From the NCBI RefSeq assembly GCF_004283755.1, contig NZ_SHMH01000012.1, positions 1 through 64,000 of the forward strand: DNA of 64,000 nt. Reading direction: 5' to 3'. How positions within the stretch are numbered: position 1 is the first letter of the stretch; every line of letters starts with the position of its first letter. The notes below the pieces were generated by a model that saw only the letters and a list, made by a program, of their open reading frames with translations, was not told where the DNA came from and did not search any database. A program made the position numbers and the translations under genes. Origin of the DNA: Pseudoxanthomonas winnipegensis. GTDB taxonomy: Bacteria > Pseudomonadota > Gammaproteobacteria > Xanthomonadales > Xanthomonadaceae. This document shows, in pieces, positions 55,832-64,000 of the stretch.

Positions 55832-57254
55832 GCTGCCCATGCTGCTCTACGAAACCATCGCCGATGGCCTGCGCCGGCAGATCGCCCAGGGCACGCTGCG
55901 CGCGGGCGAGCGCCTGCCGTCGGTGCGGCAGCTGGCCCAGGCGCACCAGATCAGCGCGGCCACCGCCGTCCAGGCCTGCCTGCAGCTGGAGCGCGAAGGC
56001 CTGGTGCAGGCGCGCCCGCGTTCGGGCTACTTCGTCCATGCCGCGCCCTCCGCGCTGCCCGCGCTGCCGACGCCGCGCCGGCGCGCGCCGGGCGAAGTGG
56101 CCAACCCGGCGCTGCAGCGGCTGCTGGAGCTCCCGCAGCGTCCGGGCCTGTTCCCGCTGCACGCGGCGGTGGCCGACCATTCCCTGCTGCCGCAGGCTTC
56201 CCTGAGCGTCGCCCTCGCCCGCACCACGCGGCGGCGACCCACCGCCGCGCTGGAATACGCCCCGCCGCAGGGCGACCCGGCGCTGCGCCGGCAGATCGCG
56301 CTGCGCTACGAGCAGACCGGCACGCCGATGCAGGCCGATGAGGTCGTGGTGACCGCCGGGGCGACCGAGGCGCTCAGCCTGGCCTTGCGCGTGGCCACCT
56401 CGCCCGGCGATGTGGTCCTGGTCGAGACGCCGACCTATTACGGCATCCTGCAGACGGTAGCCGCGCTGGGACTGAAGGTGCTGGAAGTACCCAACCGGTT
56501 GGGCGTGGGCATCGATGTGGCGCGGCTGGACCGTGTGCTGCAGCAGACCGCGGTGCGCGCGGCGATCCTGGTGCCCAACTTCAGCAACCCCAGCGGCAGC
56601 CTGACCTGCGATGCCGACAAGCAGGCGCTGCTGGCCAGCTGCGCGCGGCATGGCACCGTGGTGATCGAGGACGATGTGTATGGCGAGCTGGCCTGGTCGG
56701 GCCAGCGCCCGCTGCCGCTGCGTCACTGGGACACCGGCGGCAACGTCATCACCTGCGGCTCGTTCTCCAAGACGCTGGCGCCGGGGCTGCGCGTGGGCTG
56801 GCTGGCCGGCGCCGCCTGGACCGAGGCGCTGGGCCGGGCCAAGTATTTCTCCAGCTCCAGCAATGCCAGCCTGCCGCAGCTGGCGGTGGGCGATTACCTG
56901 GCGCGCCACGGGCTGGAACGCCATCTGCGGCGCCTGCGGCGCGCCGTGGCCGACAACGGCCAGCGCATGCGCGATGCCGTCGCCCGCTACTGGCCCGCCG
57001 GCACCCGCTGCAGCGCGCCGGCCGGCGGCCTGTCGCTGTGGCTGCAGCTGCCCGCCGGCGGCGACGGCCTGGCGCTGTTCGATGCCGCGCTGGCCGCCGG
57101 CATCGGCGTTTCGCCCGGCGTGCTGTTCTCCAGCCGCGGCGACTACGGCGACTGCGTGCGCCTGAGCTGCGGCATGCCCTGGGATGCGCGCCTGGACCAG
57201 GCGATGCGCCAGCTCGGCAGGCTGGCGGCCAGGCAGACCGCTTCGGCACGCTGA
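55830..57254 (+). CDS. MocR-type GntR regulator (aminotransferase-like)
   Basis: The 474-aa protein joins an N-terminal GntR winged helix (about 5-70; LRRQIAQGTLRAGERLPSVRQLAQAHQISAATAVQACLQLEREGL) to an aminotransferase-like domain. The PLP-binding signature is TCGSFSKTLAPGLRVGW, with the lysine in place. The NPSG and IEDDVYGELAW motifs are typical. MocR proteins sense PLP or PLP-amino acid adducts and rarely act as enzymes. The divergent EamA gene is a likely target. The ATG at 55830 is chosen; a second lies at 55839. Confidence 0.9.
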   Translation: MLPMLLYETIADGLRRQIAQGTLRAGERLPSVRQLAQAHQISAATAVQACLQLEREGLVQARPRSGYFVHAAPSALPALPTPRRRAPGEVANPALQRLLELPQRPGLFPLHAAVADHSLLPQASLSVALARTTRRRPTAALEYAPPQGDPALRRQIALRYEQTGTPMQADEVVVTAGATEALSLALRVATSPGDVVLVETPTYYGILQTVAALGLKVLEVPNRLGVGIDVARLDRVLQQTAVRAAILVPNFSNPSGSLTCDADKQALLASCARHGTVVIEDDVYGELAWSGQRPLPLRHWDTGGNVITCGSFSKTLAPGLRVGWLAGAAWTEALGRAKYFSSSSNASLPQLAVGDYLARHGLERHLRRLRRAVADNGQRMRDAVARYWPAGTRCSAPAGGLSLWLQLPAGGDGLALFDAALAAGIGVSPGVLFSSRGDYGDCVRLSCGMPWDARLDQAMRQLGRLAARQTASAR

Positions 57255-57583
57255 AGCAGGGGCGGCGAGGCCAGCTGCGCGCAGGTCGGTCGCGACGCGT
57301 TGGCACGCATCCAGCCCGAACCCTGCGCTCACTGGCGCTGCAACCCGCCGCCGGAACGCAGCGTTGAACCGGCCGCGCCGCCATGTCCACGACATGACCA
57401 CGCCGTCAGGCGCACGCTAGGCGCTCCTGACGCGACGCGCGTGCGGGGCGCCGACACTGCCGGCGCCCGCGCCCGCCACCGCGCCATTCGGTCCGTGTCC
57501 TGACGACGCGGGATCGCCAGGGCCCACGGCCCGACGTCCACGCCTGCCACGCGCGAACCCGAAGTTCTCGTGGAGATGCGTGC
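57255..57583. other. Gap with no recognised gene
   Basis: The 329 bp between the MocR gene and the cyclopropane synthase gene hold only short frames without coding character. The region is G+C-rich, with scattered inverted repeats but none of the GTAG type. A GGAG lies about 12 nt before the downstream ATG. I cannot place a promoter. Confidence 0.5.
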
Positions 57584-58729
57584 ATGCTCACCTTCGATAG
57601 CGGTCAGGCCCCCGTCCAGCGCCACGACGCGCTCTACGACAAGCTGGCCGCGCTGCTGCAAGCGGCGGACGTCAGGCTGGATGGCCACCGCCCCTGGGAC
57701 CTGCGCCTGCTGCACCCGGACGTGCCGGCGCGCGTGTTCGCCCAGGGCAACCTGGGCCTGGGCGAGGCCTACATGGACGGTCACTGGGAATGCGACCGGC
57801 TGGACGAACTCTTCCACCGCGTGCTGCGCGCCGACCTGCCCCGCCAGGTTCGGCCGCTGCAGCTGCTGGGTCATCACCTGCGCGCCCGCCTGCTCAACCT
57901 GCAGACCGCGCGCCGCGCCTGGCAGGTCGGCGAGGCGCACTACGATCTGGGCAACGACTTCTACGCGGCCATGCTCGACGCGCGCATGACCTATACCTGC
58001 GGCTACTGGGAGCACGCGCAGACGCTGGATGAGGCGCAGGAAGCCAAGCTCGACCTGGTCTGCCGCAAGCTGGGCCTCCAGCCAGGCACGCGCGTGCTGG
58101 ACATCGGCTGCGGCTGGGGCAGCTTCATGGCCTATGCCGCGCAGCATTACGGCGTGGAATGCGTCGGGGTGACCATCTCGCGCGAACAGGCGGCCTGGGT
58201 CCAGCAGCGCTATCCGGATCTGCCGATCGAAGTGCGGCTGCAGGACTACCGCGATCTGGAGGGGCGCTTCGACCGCATCGCCAGCATCGGCATGTTCGAG
58301 CATGTCGGCCATCGCAACTACGCCACCTTCATGGAGGTGGCGGCGCGCTGCCTGGCGCCGGATGGCCTGTTCCTGCTGCACACCATCGGCAAGACCGTGG
58401 CCGGCGCGACCGATCCGTGGACGCATCGCTACATCTTCCCCAACGGCGAGATCCCGACGCTGCAGCAGATCGGCACCGCCTGCGAGGGCCTGTTCGTGAT
58501 CGAGGACGTGCACAACTTCGGCGCCGACTACGACCGCACCCTGATGGCCTGGCATGCCAACTTCGCCCGCGCCTGGCCGCGCTTCGCCGAGACGCTGGGC
58601 GAGCGCTTCGGCCGCATGTGGCGCTACTACCTGCTGTCCTGCGCCGGCGCCTTCCGCGCGCGCGACCTGCAGCTGTGGCAGCTGGTGCTGTCCGCGCGCG
58701 GCCTGGAGGGCGGCTACCGGCGGCCGTAG
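57584..58729 (+). CDS. cfa: Cyclopropane-fatty-acyl-phospholipid synthase
   Basis: It methylates unsaturated acyl chains of membrane phospholipids to cyclopropane rings, using S-adenosylmethionine. The 381-aa protein has an N-terminal lipid-binding region (about 1-115), the conserved YTCGYW, the SAM motif VLDIGCGWGSF (about 167-177), GVTISREQ, MFEHVGHRNY and YIFPNGEIPTL. The carbonate-site residues (E in MFEHVG, Y) appear intact. The enzyme usually helps in stationary phase and acid or solvent stress. It appears to be a single gene. Confidence 0.94.
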   Translation: MLTFDSGQAPVQRHDALYDKLAALLQAADVRLDGHRPWDLRLLHPDVPARVFAQGNLGLGEAYMDGHWECDRLDELFHRVLRADLPRQVRPLQLLGHHLRARLLNLQTARRAWQVGEAHYDLGNDFYAAMLDARMTYTCGYWEHAQTLDEAQEAKLDLVCRKLGLQPGTRVLDIGCGWGSFMAYAAQHYGVECVGVTISREQAAWVQQRYPDLPIEVRLQDYRDLEGRFDRIASIGMFEHVGHRNYATFMEVAARCLAPDGLFLLHTIGKTVAGATDPWTHRYIFPNGEIPTLQQIGTACEGLFVIEDVHNFGADYDRTLMAWHANFARAWPRFAETLGERFGRMWRYYLLSCAGAFRARDLQLWQLVLSARGLEGGYRRP

Positions 58730-58921
58730 GCAAGCATGGTTGTGCGTTGCCGACCGTCGCCTGGCTGCGCTAGGCTACGCGCGATTTTCGACAGGCTGTC
58801 GCCTGCCGCGTAAGCGTTCACGTCAACCAACGCGCACCCCGTCCCTCTCTCCGGACGCAGGTCGCGCGCGGGTTCGTTCTCGGGCACGACCGGCTACCGG
58901 CTTACATCCCGAGACCTGTCC

Positions 58922-60097
58922 ATGCATGCACTTCCTTCCGACCGCGCGGCCACCTGGCGCCTGGCACGCCTGTGCCTGGCGACCTTCATCGCCTATCTGA
59001 GCATCGCCGTCCCGCTACCGGTGCTGCCGGTGTTCGTCCGCGACACGCTGCAGCAGTCCAACCTGATCGTCGGCTGCGTGATCGGCGTGCAGTTCGTCGC
59101 CACCGTGCTGACGCGCGGCCTCGCCGGCCGCATCGCCGACACCCGCGGCCCGGCCCGGGCCATGCGCCGCGGCTGCTTGCTGCTGGCCGCGTCGGGCGCC
59201 GCCTACCTGCTGGCCGCCGCGCTGCCCGGTGCAGCCTTGCCGCTGCTGATCATCGGCAGGCTGGCGACCGGCATGGGCGAGAGCCTGCTGGTCACCGGCA
59301 TGCTGGCCTGGGGCATCGGCACGGTCGGCCAGCCGCGCGCCGGCCGGGTCATGACCTGGGTCGGACTGGCGATCTTCGCCTCGCTGGCCGTCGGCGCGCC
59401 GATCGGCGTGGCGATGGCGCAATCGTGGGGCTTCACCGCCGTGGCCGGCGCCTGCCTGCTGGTGCCGCTGCTGGCGTGGGCGATGACCGCCGGGGTGCCC
59501 GCGCCGCAGCCGGTCGCCGGCGCGCGCCTGCCGCTGCGCGACGTGCTGGGCCGCATCGCGCTGCCCGCAGTGGGACTGGCGCTGCAGGGCGTGGGCTTCG
59601 CCTCCATCAGCACCTTCGCCGTGCTGTACTTCAATGACCAGCACTGGCGCGGGGCCGCGTGGGCGCTGAGCGCCTTCGGCGGCGGATTCGTCCTGTCGCG
59701 GCTGCTCCTGGCGCGCAGCATCGACCGCTTCGGCGGCGCGCGCGTGGCGGTGGTCTCGATGATTGGCGAGGGCGTCGGGCTGGCACTGCTTGCGTTGGCC
59801 ACCACGCCTGCGCTCGCCTTGGCCGGCGCCTTCGTCGCCGGCATGGGCTGCTCGCTGGTGTTCCCGGCGCTGGGCGTGGTGGTGGTGCAGCGCGTGCCGG
59901 CCCAGATGCGCGCCACCGCGCTGGGCGGCTATGCGGCGTTCCAGGACATCGCCTATGCGATCACCGGGCCGCTGGCCGGCATCGTGGCCACGCACCTGGG
60001 CTACGCGGCGATCTTTGCGCTGGCCACGTTGTCAGCGGCGTGCGGCGCGGGCGTGGCGATCGGCCTGACCCTCCGCACGCGGAGGGCGCAGACCTGA
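58922..60097 (+). CDS. MFS transporter, probable drug/metabolite efflux
   Basis: The 391-aa protein has twelve predicted membrane spans. The first repeat begins with FIAYLSIAVPLPVLPVFVRDTLQ, the motif-A region is TRGLAGRIADTRGPARAMRRG, and the proline-rich central loop is PAPQPVAGARLP. It resembles the YfcJ/YhhS-type efflux group, whose substrates vary. It is convergent with the fghA gene and appears to be a single gene with a 192-bp leader that shows no recognised structure. Confidence 0.87.
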   Translation: MHALPSDRAATWRLARLCLATFIAYLSIAVPLPVLPVFVRDTLQQSNLIVGCVIGVQFVATVLTRGLAGRIADTRGPARAMRRGCLLLAASGAAYLLAAALPGAALPLLIIGRLATGMGESLLVTGMLAWGIGTVGQPRAGRVMTWVGLAIFASLAVGAPIGVAMAQSWGFTAVAGACLLVPLLAWAMTAGVPAPQPVAGARLPLRDVLGRIALPAVGLALQGVGFASISTFAVLYFNDQHWRGAAWALSAFGGGFVLSRLLLARSIDRFGGARVAVVSMIGEGVGLALLALATTPALALAGAFVAGMGCSLVFPALGVVVVQRVPAQMRATALGGYAAFQDIAYAITGPLAGIVATHLGYAAIFALATLSAACGAGVAIGLTLRTRRAQT

Positions 60098-60119
60098 GGC
60101 TGCACGCGCTCGTACGGCC

Positions 60120-60953
60120 TCAGGCGCGCAGCGCGGCGGCGTGGAAGGCGATGTGGTCGCCGATGAAGCTGGCCATGAAGTAGTAGCTGTGGTCGTAGCC
60201 GGGCTGCATCCGCAGCGTGATCGGGTAGCCCACCTCGGCCGCGGCCTGTGCGAACAGCTGCGGCTTGAGCTGGCCTTCCAGGAACTCATCGGCATCGCCC
60301 TGATCGATCAGCAGCGGCAACCGCGGCACCGAGGTCTTGACCAGCTCGGTGGCGTCGTAGGCCTTCCAAGCCTCACGGTCCTCGCCCAGGTAGGCGGCGA
60401 ACGCCTTCTGTCCCCACGGCACCTGCGTCGGCGCGACGATCGGCGAGAACGCCGACACGCTGCGGTAGCGCTGCGGATTGCGCAGGGCGATCGCCAGCGC
60501 GCCGTGGCCGCCCATCGAATGCCCGAAGATCGAACGCGCCTCGCTCACCGGGAAGTTCGCCTCGATCAGCGCCGGCAACTCCTCCACGATGTAGTCGTCC
60601 ATGCGGTAATGCGCCGCCCAGGGCTGCTGGGTGGCGTTGACGTAGAAGCCCGCGCCCTTGCCCAGGTCGTAGCCTTCGGCATCGGCCACCTCGTCGCCGC
60701 GCGGACTGGTGTCCGGCGCGACGACGATCACCCCATGCTCGGCCGCGTAGCGCTGCGCGCCGGCCTTGGTGATGAAGTTCTGCTCGGTGCAGGTCAGGCC
60801 CGAGAGCCAGTACAGCACCGGCAGCTTCGCGCCGGCCTGCGCCTGCGGCGGCAGGTAGACGGCGAAGTTCATCTGGCAACCCAGCACCTGCGAGCTGTGC
60901 CGGTAGACGTCCTGCCAGCCGCCGAAGCAGGCGCGGTGTTCGATGCGTTCCAT
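60120..60953 (-). CDS. fghA: S-formylglutathione hydrolase
   Basis: It hydrolyses S-formylglutathione to glutathione and formate, the second step of formaldehyde detoxification. The 277-aa esterase has the nucleophile motif [10 protein letters not shown], the C-rich [14 protein letters not shown] and the PGYDHSYYF motif with the catalytic His; [16 protein letters not shown] holds the Asp. It is the third gene of the frmR-frmA-fghA operon, 10 bp after frmA. Confidence 0.95.
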   Translation of the reverse strand: MERIEHRACFGGWQDVYRHSSQVLGCQMNFAVYLPPQAQAGAKLPVLYWLSGLTCTEQNFITKAGAQRYAAEHGVIVVAPDTSPRGDEVADAEGYDLGKGAGFYVNATQQPWAAHYRMDDYIVEELPALIEANFPVSEARSIFGHSMGGHGALAIALRNPQRYRSVSAFSPIVAPTQVPWGQKAFAAYLGEDREAWKAYDATELVKTSVPRLPLLIDQGDADEFLEGQLKPQLFAQAAAEVGYPITLRMQPGYDHSYYFMASFIGDHIAFHAAALRA

Positions 60954-60963
60954 GGCGGCGGCT

Positions 60964-62402
<1,439 letters not shown>

Positions 62403-62415
62403 GGCGGCTCCTCGC

Positions 62416-62436
62416 GGATACTGGGGGATAGTATCC
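62416..62436. promoter_or_regulatory. FrmR operator
   Basis: GGATACT (62416-62422), GGGGGAT, AGTATCC (62430-62436) is an inverted repeat with the core TACT-G5-AT-AGTA. It closely matches the TACT-G6-N-AGTA form of RcnR/FrmR-type operators. It lies 14 bp before the frmR ATG and would overlap the promoter, giving autoregulation of the operon. Confidence 0.8.
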
Positions 62437-62674
62437 AGAGCCGCACCCGGACATGCAAGCCCGCGCACACGCACGCGCCGGCATGTGCGCGACACATGCC
62501 GGGCGATGACGCGGCGGGAGGGACGGCTTTCAGGGACCGCAGCGGGCCGGGGACAGGCCTTAAACGCCCAGGCAGCGGGCGCTGGACCACCGCCGGCTGA
62601 ACGCGACCCGGGACGTGGCGGCGGATGGCACGACTGACAAACGCGACCTAAACTGGCGCAGTATTCAAGCGCTC

Positions 62675-63409
62675 ATGAACGCCATCCTTGCCGATATGGA
62701 CCCCGAATTCCGCATCCTGGTTGTCGACGACGATCCGGACCTGCGCCGTCTCACCGTCGATTTCCTGATCGGCCACGGTTATCTGGTGGACGAGGCCGAC
62801 AGCGCCAAGGAGATGTGGGAGACGCTGGAATCCGGGCGCCCCGACCTGATCATCCTGGACGTGATGATGCCCGGCGAGGATGGCCTGAGCGTGGCGCGCC
62901 GGCTCAACACCGGCAACGGCCCGGCGGTGCTGATGCTCAGCGCGCTGGGCAACGACACCGACCGCATCGTCGGGCTGGAGGTCGGCGCCGACGACTACCT
63001 GGCCAAGCCCTGCAACCCGCGCGAGCTGCTGGCCCGCGTGCGCGCCCTGCTGCGCCGGCAGAAGGCGTTCGGCTCGGCGCCTGAAACGCGCGGCAGCCAG
63101 TACGAATTCGGCGGCTGGCGCCTAGACGCGGTGCGCCGCGACCTGCGCGATCCCAGCGGCACCTACATCACCCTGTCCGACGGCGAGTTCTCGCTGCTGC
63201 GCACCTTCGTCGAACATCCCCAGCGCGTGCTCAGCCGCGACCAGCTGCTGGATATGGCGCGCGGCCGCGGCACTGAGGTGTTCGACCGCGCCATCGACAG
63301 CCAGGTCAGCCGCCTGCGTCGCAAGATCAACGGCCGCGGCCACGCCGAGCTGATCCGCACGGTGCGCAACGAAGGCTACATGCTGCTGCCGGCGGTCACG
63401 CGCCTGTGA
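62675..63409 (+). CDS. OmpR-family response regulator
   Basis: The 244-aa regulator has a receiver domain (about 10-125; acidic residues in VVDDDPD, phosphoacceptor Asp62 in LIILDVMMPGEDG, Lys in LAKPCNPREL) and a C-terminal winged helix (about 145-240; FSLLRTFVEHPQRVLSRDQLLDMARG, RAIDSQVSRLRRKI, RTVRNEGYML). The ATG at NAILAD is chosen, though one at 62696 is possible. It is divergent from frmR, and its stop overlaps the start of the sensor kinase gene (GTGA). Similar regulators control osmotic or envelope responses. Confidence 0.92.
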   Translation: MNAILADMDPEFRILVVDDDPDLRRLTVDFLIGHGYLVDEADSAKEMWETLESGRPDLIILDVMMPGEDGLSVARRLNTGNGPAVLMLSALGNDTDRIVGLEVGADDYLAKPCNPRELLARVRALLRRQKAFGSAPETRGSQYEFGGWRLDAVRRDLRDPSGTYITLSDGEFSLLRTFVEHPQRVLSRDQLLDMARGRGTEVFDRAIDSQVSRLRRKINGRGHAELIRTVRNEGYMLLPAVTRL

Positions 63410-64000
63410 GGCCAGCGGCCGGAGGCCGCTCCGGCCGCTCGATCTTCTCCCGGACCTTCCTGCTGCTTGCGGCAGCGCTGGTGCTGGCCCAGTGCATCGG
63501 CCTGGCGGTGCTGTTCCTGCGCACGCCGGTCTACAACCCGCCGGTGCAGCTGCCCGAACTGGTGGCGCTGCTGTCCACGCGCATGCCGGCCAGCAGTCCC
63601 AATGTCTCGGTCACCGACGAGCGCGAGGCGCCGGTGCCGTCGTCCGGCATGAACCGCGAAGACCCCTTCATGCGCCGCGTGCTGGCCGGCTGGCTGCGCC
63701 AGGATCTGAATCAGATCCGCGTCTACCGCCCCCACCACGACGTGGCCCGCGGCGAACAGGAGCGCCTGAACGACGGGATGGTGCCGCTGTCGATGGGCCA
63801 GGAGCCGGCGTGGATGCGCCGGCGCGGGGTGGCGACGATTCCGGGCATGACCTCCGGGCCCTTCGTCCCGTCCCTGCCTCCGCAGGCCATCCCCCAGGAC
63901 ATCGCCGCGCCGGAAGCCGGCCAGAGCTCCCAGGGCAATGCCTTCGCCCGGCAACGCGAAACCCCGCTGGTGCTGCGCTTCGGCGCCGGGCTGGAGAACG
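63406..64000 (+). CDS. Sensor histidine kinase, partial (N-terminal part)
   Basis: The frame begins with GTG overlapping the stop of the OmpR-type regulator (GTGA) and runs off the right edge, so only 198 residues are visible. A short cytoplasmic end precedes one membrane span (about 15-38, TFLLLAAALVLAQCIGLAVLF), followed by a periplasmic region rich in Pro, Met and Arg (about 40-198). No HisKA or ATPase domain has been reached. The pairing with the regulator marks it as the sensor. The periplasmic region resembles EnvZ-type sensors only in layout. Confidence 0.8.
   Translation, partial: MRPAAGGRSGRSIFSRTFLLLAAALVLAQCIGLAVLFLRTPVYNPPVQLPELVALLSTRMPASSPNVSVTDEREAPVPSSGMNREDPFMRRVLAGWLRQDLNQIRVYRPHHDVARGEQERLNDGMVPLSMGQEPAWMRRRGVATIPGMTSGPFVPSLPPQAIPQDIAAPEAGQSSQGNAFARQRETPLVLRFGAGLEN

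Noticed and set aside
58730..58921. Riboswitch in the leader of the MFS gene
   Set aside because: The 192-bp leader has no stable nested stems and no recognisable riboswitch motif.

Overview
The window is a high-GC chromosomal segment from a member of the Xanthomonadaceae (Lysobacteraceae), probably Pseudoxanthomonas-, Stenotrophomonas- or Xanthomonas-like. The case rests on gene order (algC-dut-coaBC next to radC-argS-SPOR protein; ubiK-comM; aceBA with a divergent LysR gene), on TonB-dependent receptors, and on dispersed GTAG-headed palindromes like the SMAG/REP elements of Stenotrophomonas. The genus is an inference. I see no prophage, insertion sequence, CRISPR array, tRNA gene or integrase. 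Most of the window is core genome, with small accessory patches.

Layout. 1-407 holds leftward rRNA-type promoters and a boxA antiterminator, so an rRNA operon should start just outside the left edge. 408-7568 carries tyrS, a peptidoglycan endopeptidase, anmK, an AmpG-like permease and a small ribbon-helix-helix gene, exonuclease III and pyrE. This is translation plus a murein-recycling theme. 8538-16488 is a dense core block: algC, dut, coaBC, radC, argS, a SPOR protein and a small membrane protein. 16485-23441 is more accessory: an AT-richer hydrolase, an SDR, an acyltransferase, a LytS/LytTR two-component pair with a SnoaL-like protein, and an FMN-binding protein behind a 20-codon ORF. 23757-26672 has divergent speA and speE around a perfect promoter dyad. 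27245-30806 has a secreted glycerophosphodiesterase and a TonB receptor.

31278-35643 has a small kinase-like gene, DUF998 and GNAT genes, ubiK and comM. 35900-41877 has two genes of unknown function, then aceA and aceB (glyoxylate shunt) with a LysR gene divergent from aceB. 41807-44142 has a four-repeat membrane protein and a MerR gene facing a hydrolase. 44139-48027 has rsgA, an AlaA-like aminotransferase, an SGNH hydrolase and a methyltransferase. 48099-52223 has a siderophore-type TonB receptor, a polysaccharide deacetylase and a glutaredoxin/HesB-like/rhodanese fusion. 52454-60097 has DUF924, DegV, an EamA transporter facing a MocR regulator, a cyclopropane fatty acid synthase and an MFS transporter. 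60120-62402 is the formaldehyde operon frmR-frmA-fghA with its operator. 62675 to the right edge is an OmpR regulator with the start of its histidine kinase.

An unusual intergenic signal is a nested inverted-repeat block at about 26941-27037, which could fold as a branched RNA. Other notable signals are four GTAG palindrome pairs (three of them between convergent genes), the speA/speE dyad, the aceB/LysR TTAT-N11-ATAA site, the MerR and FrmR operators, and duplicated rRNA-type promoters. No clearly novel multi-gene system is evident.
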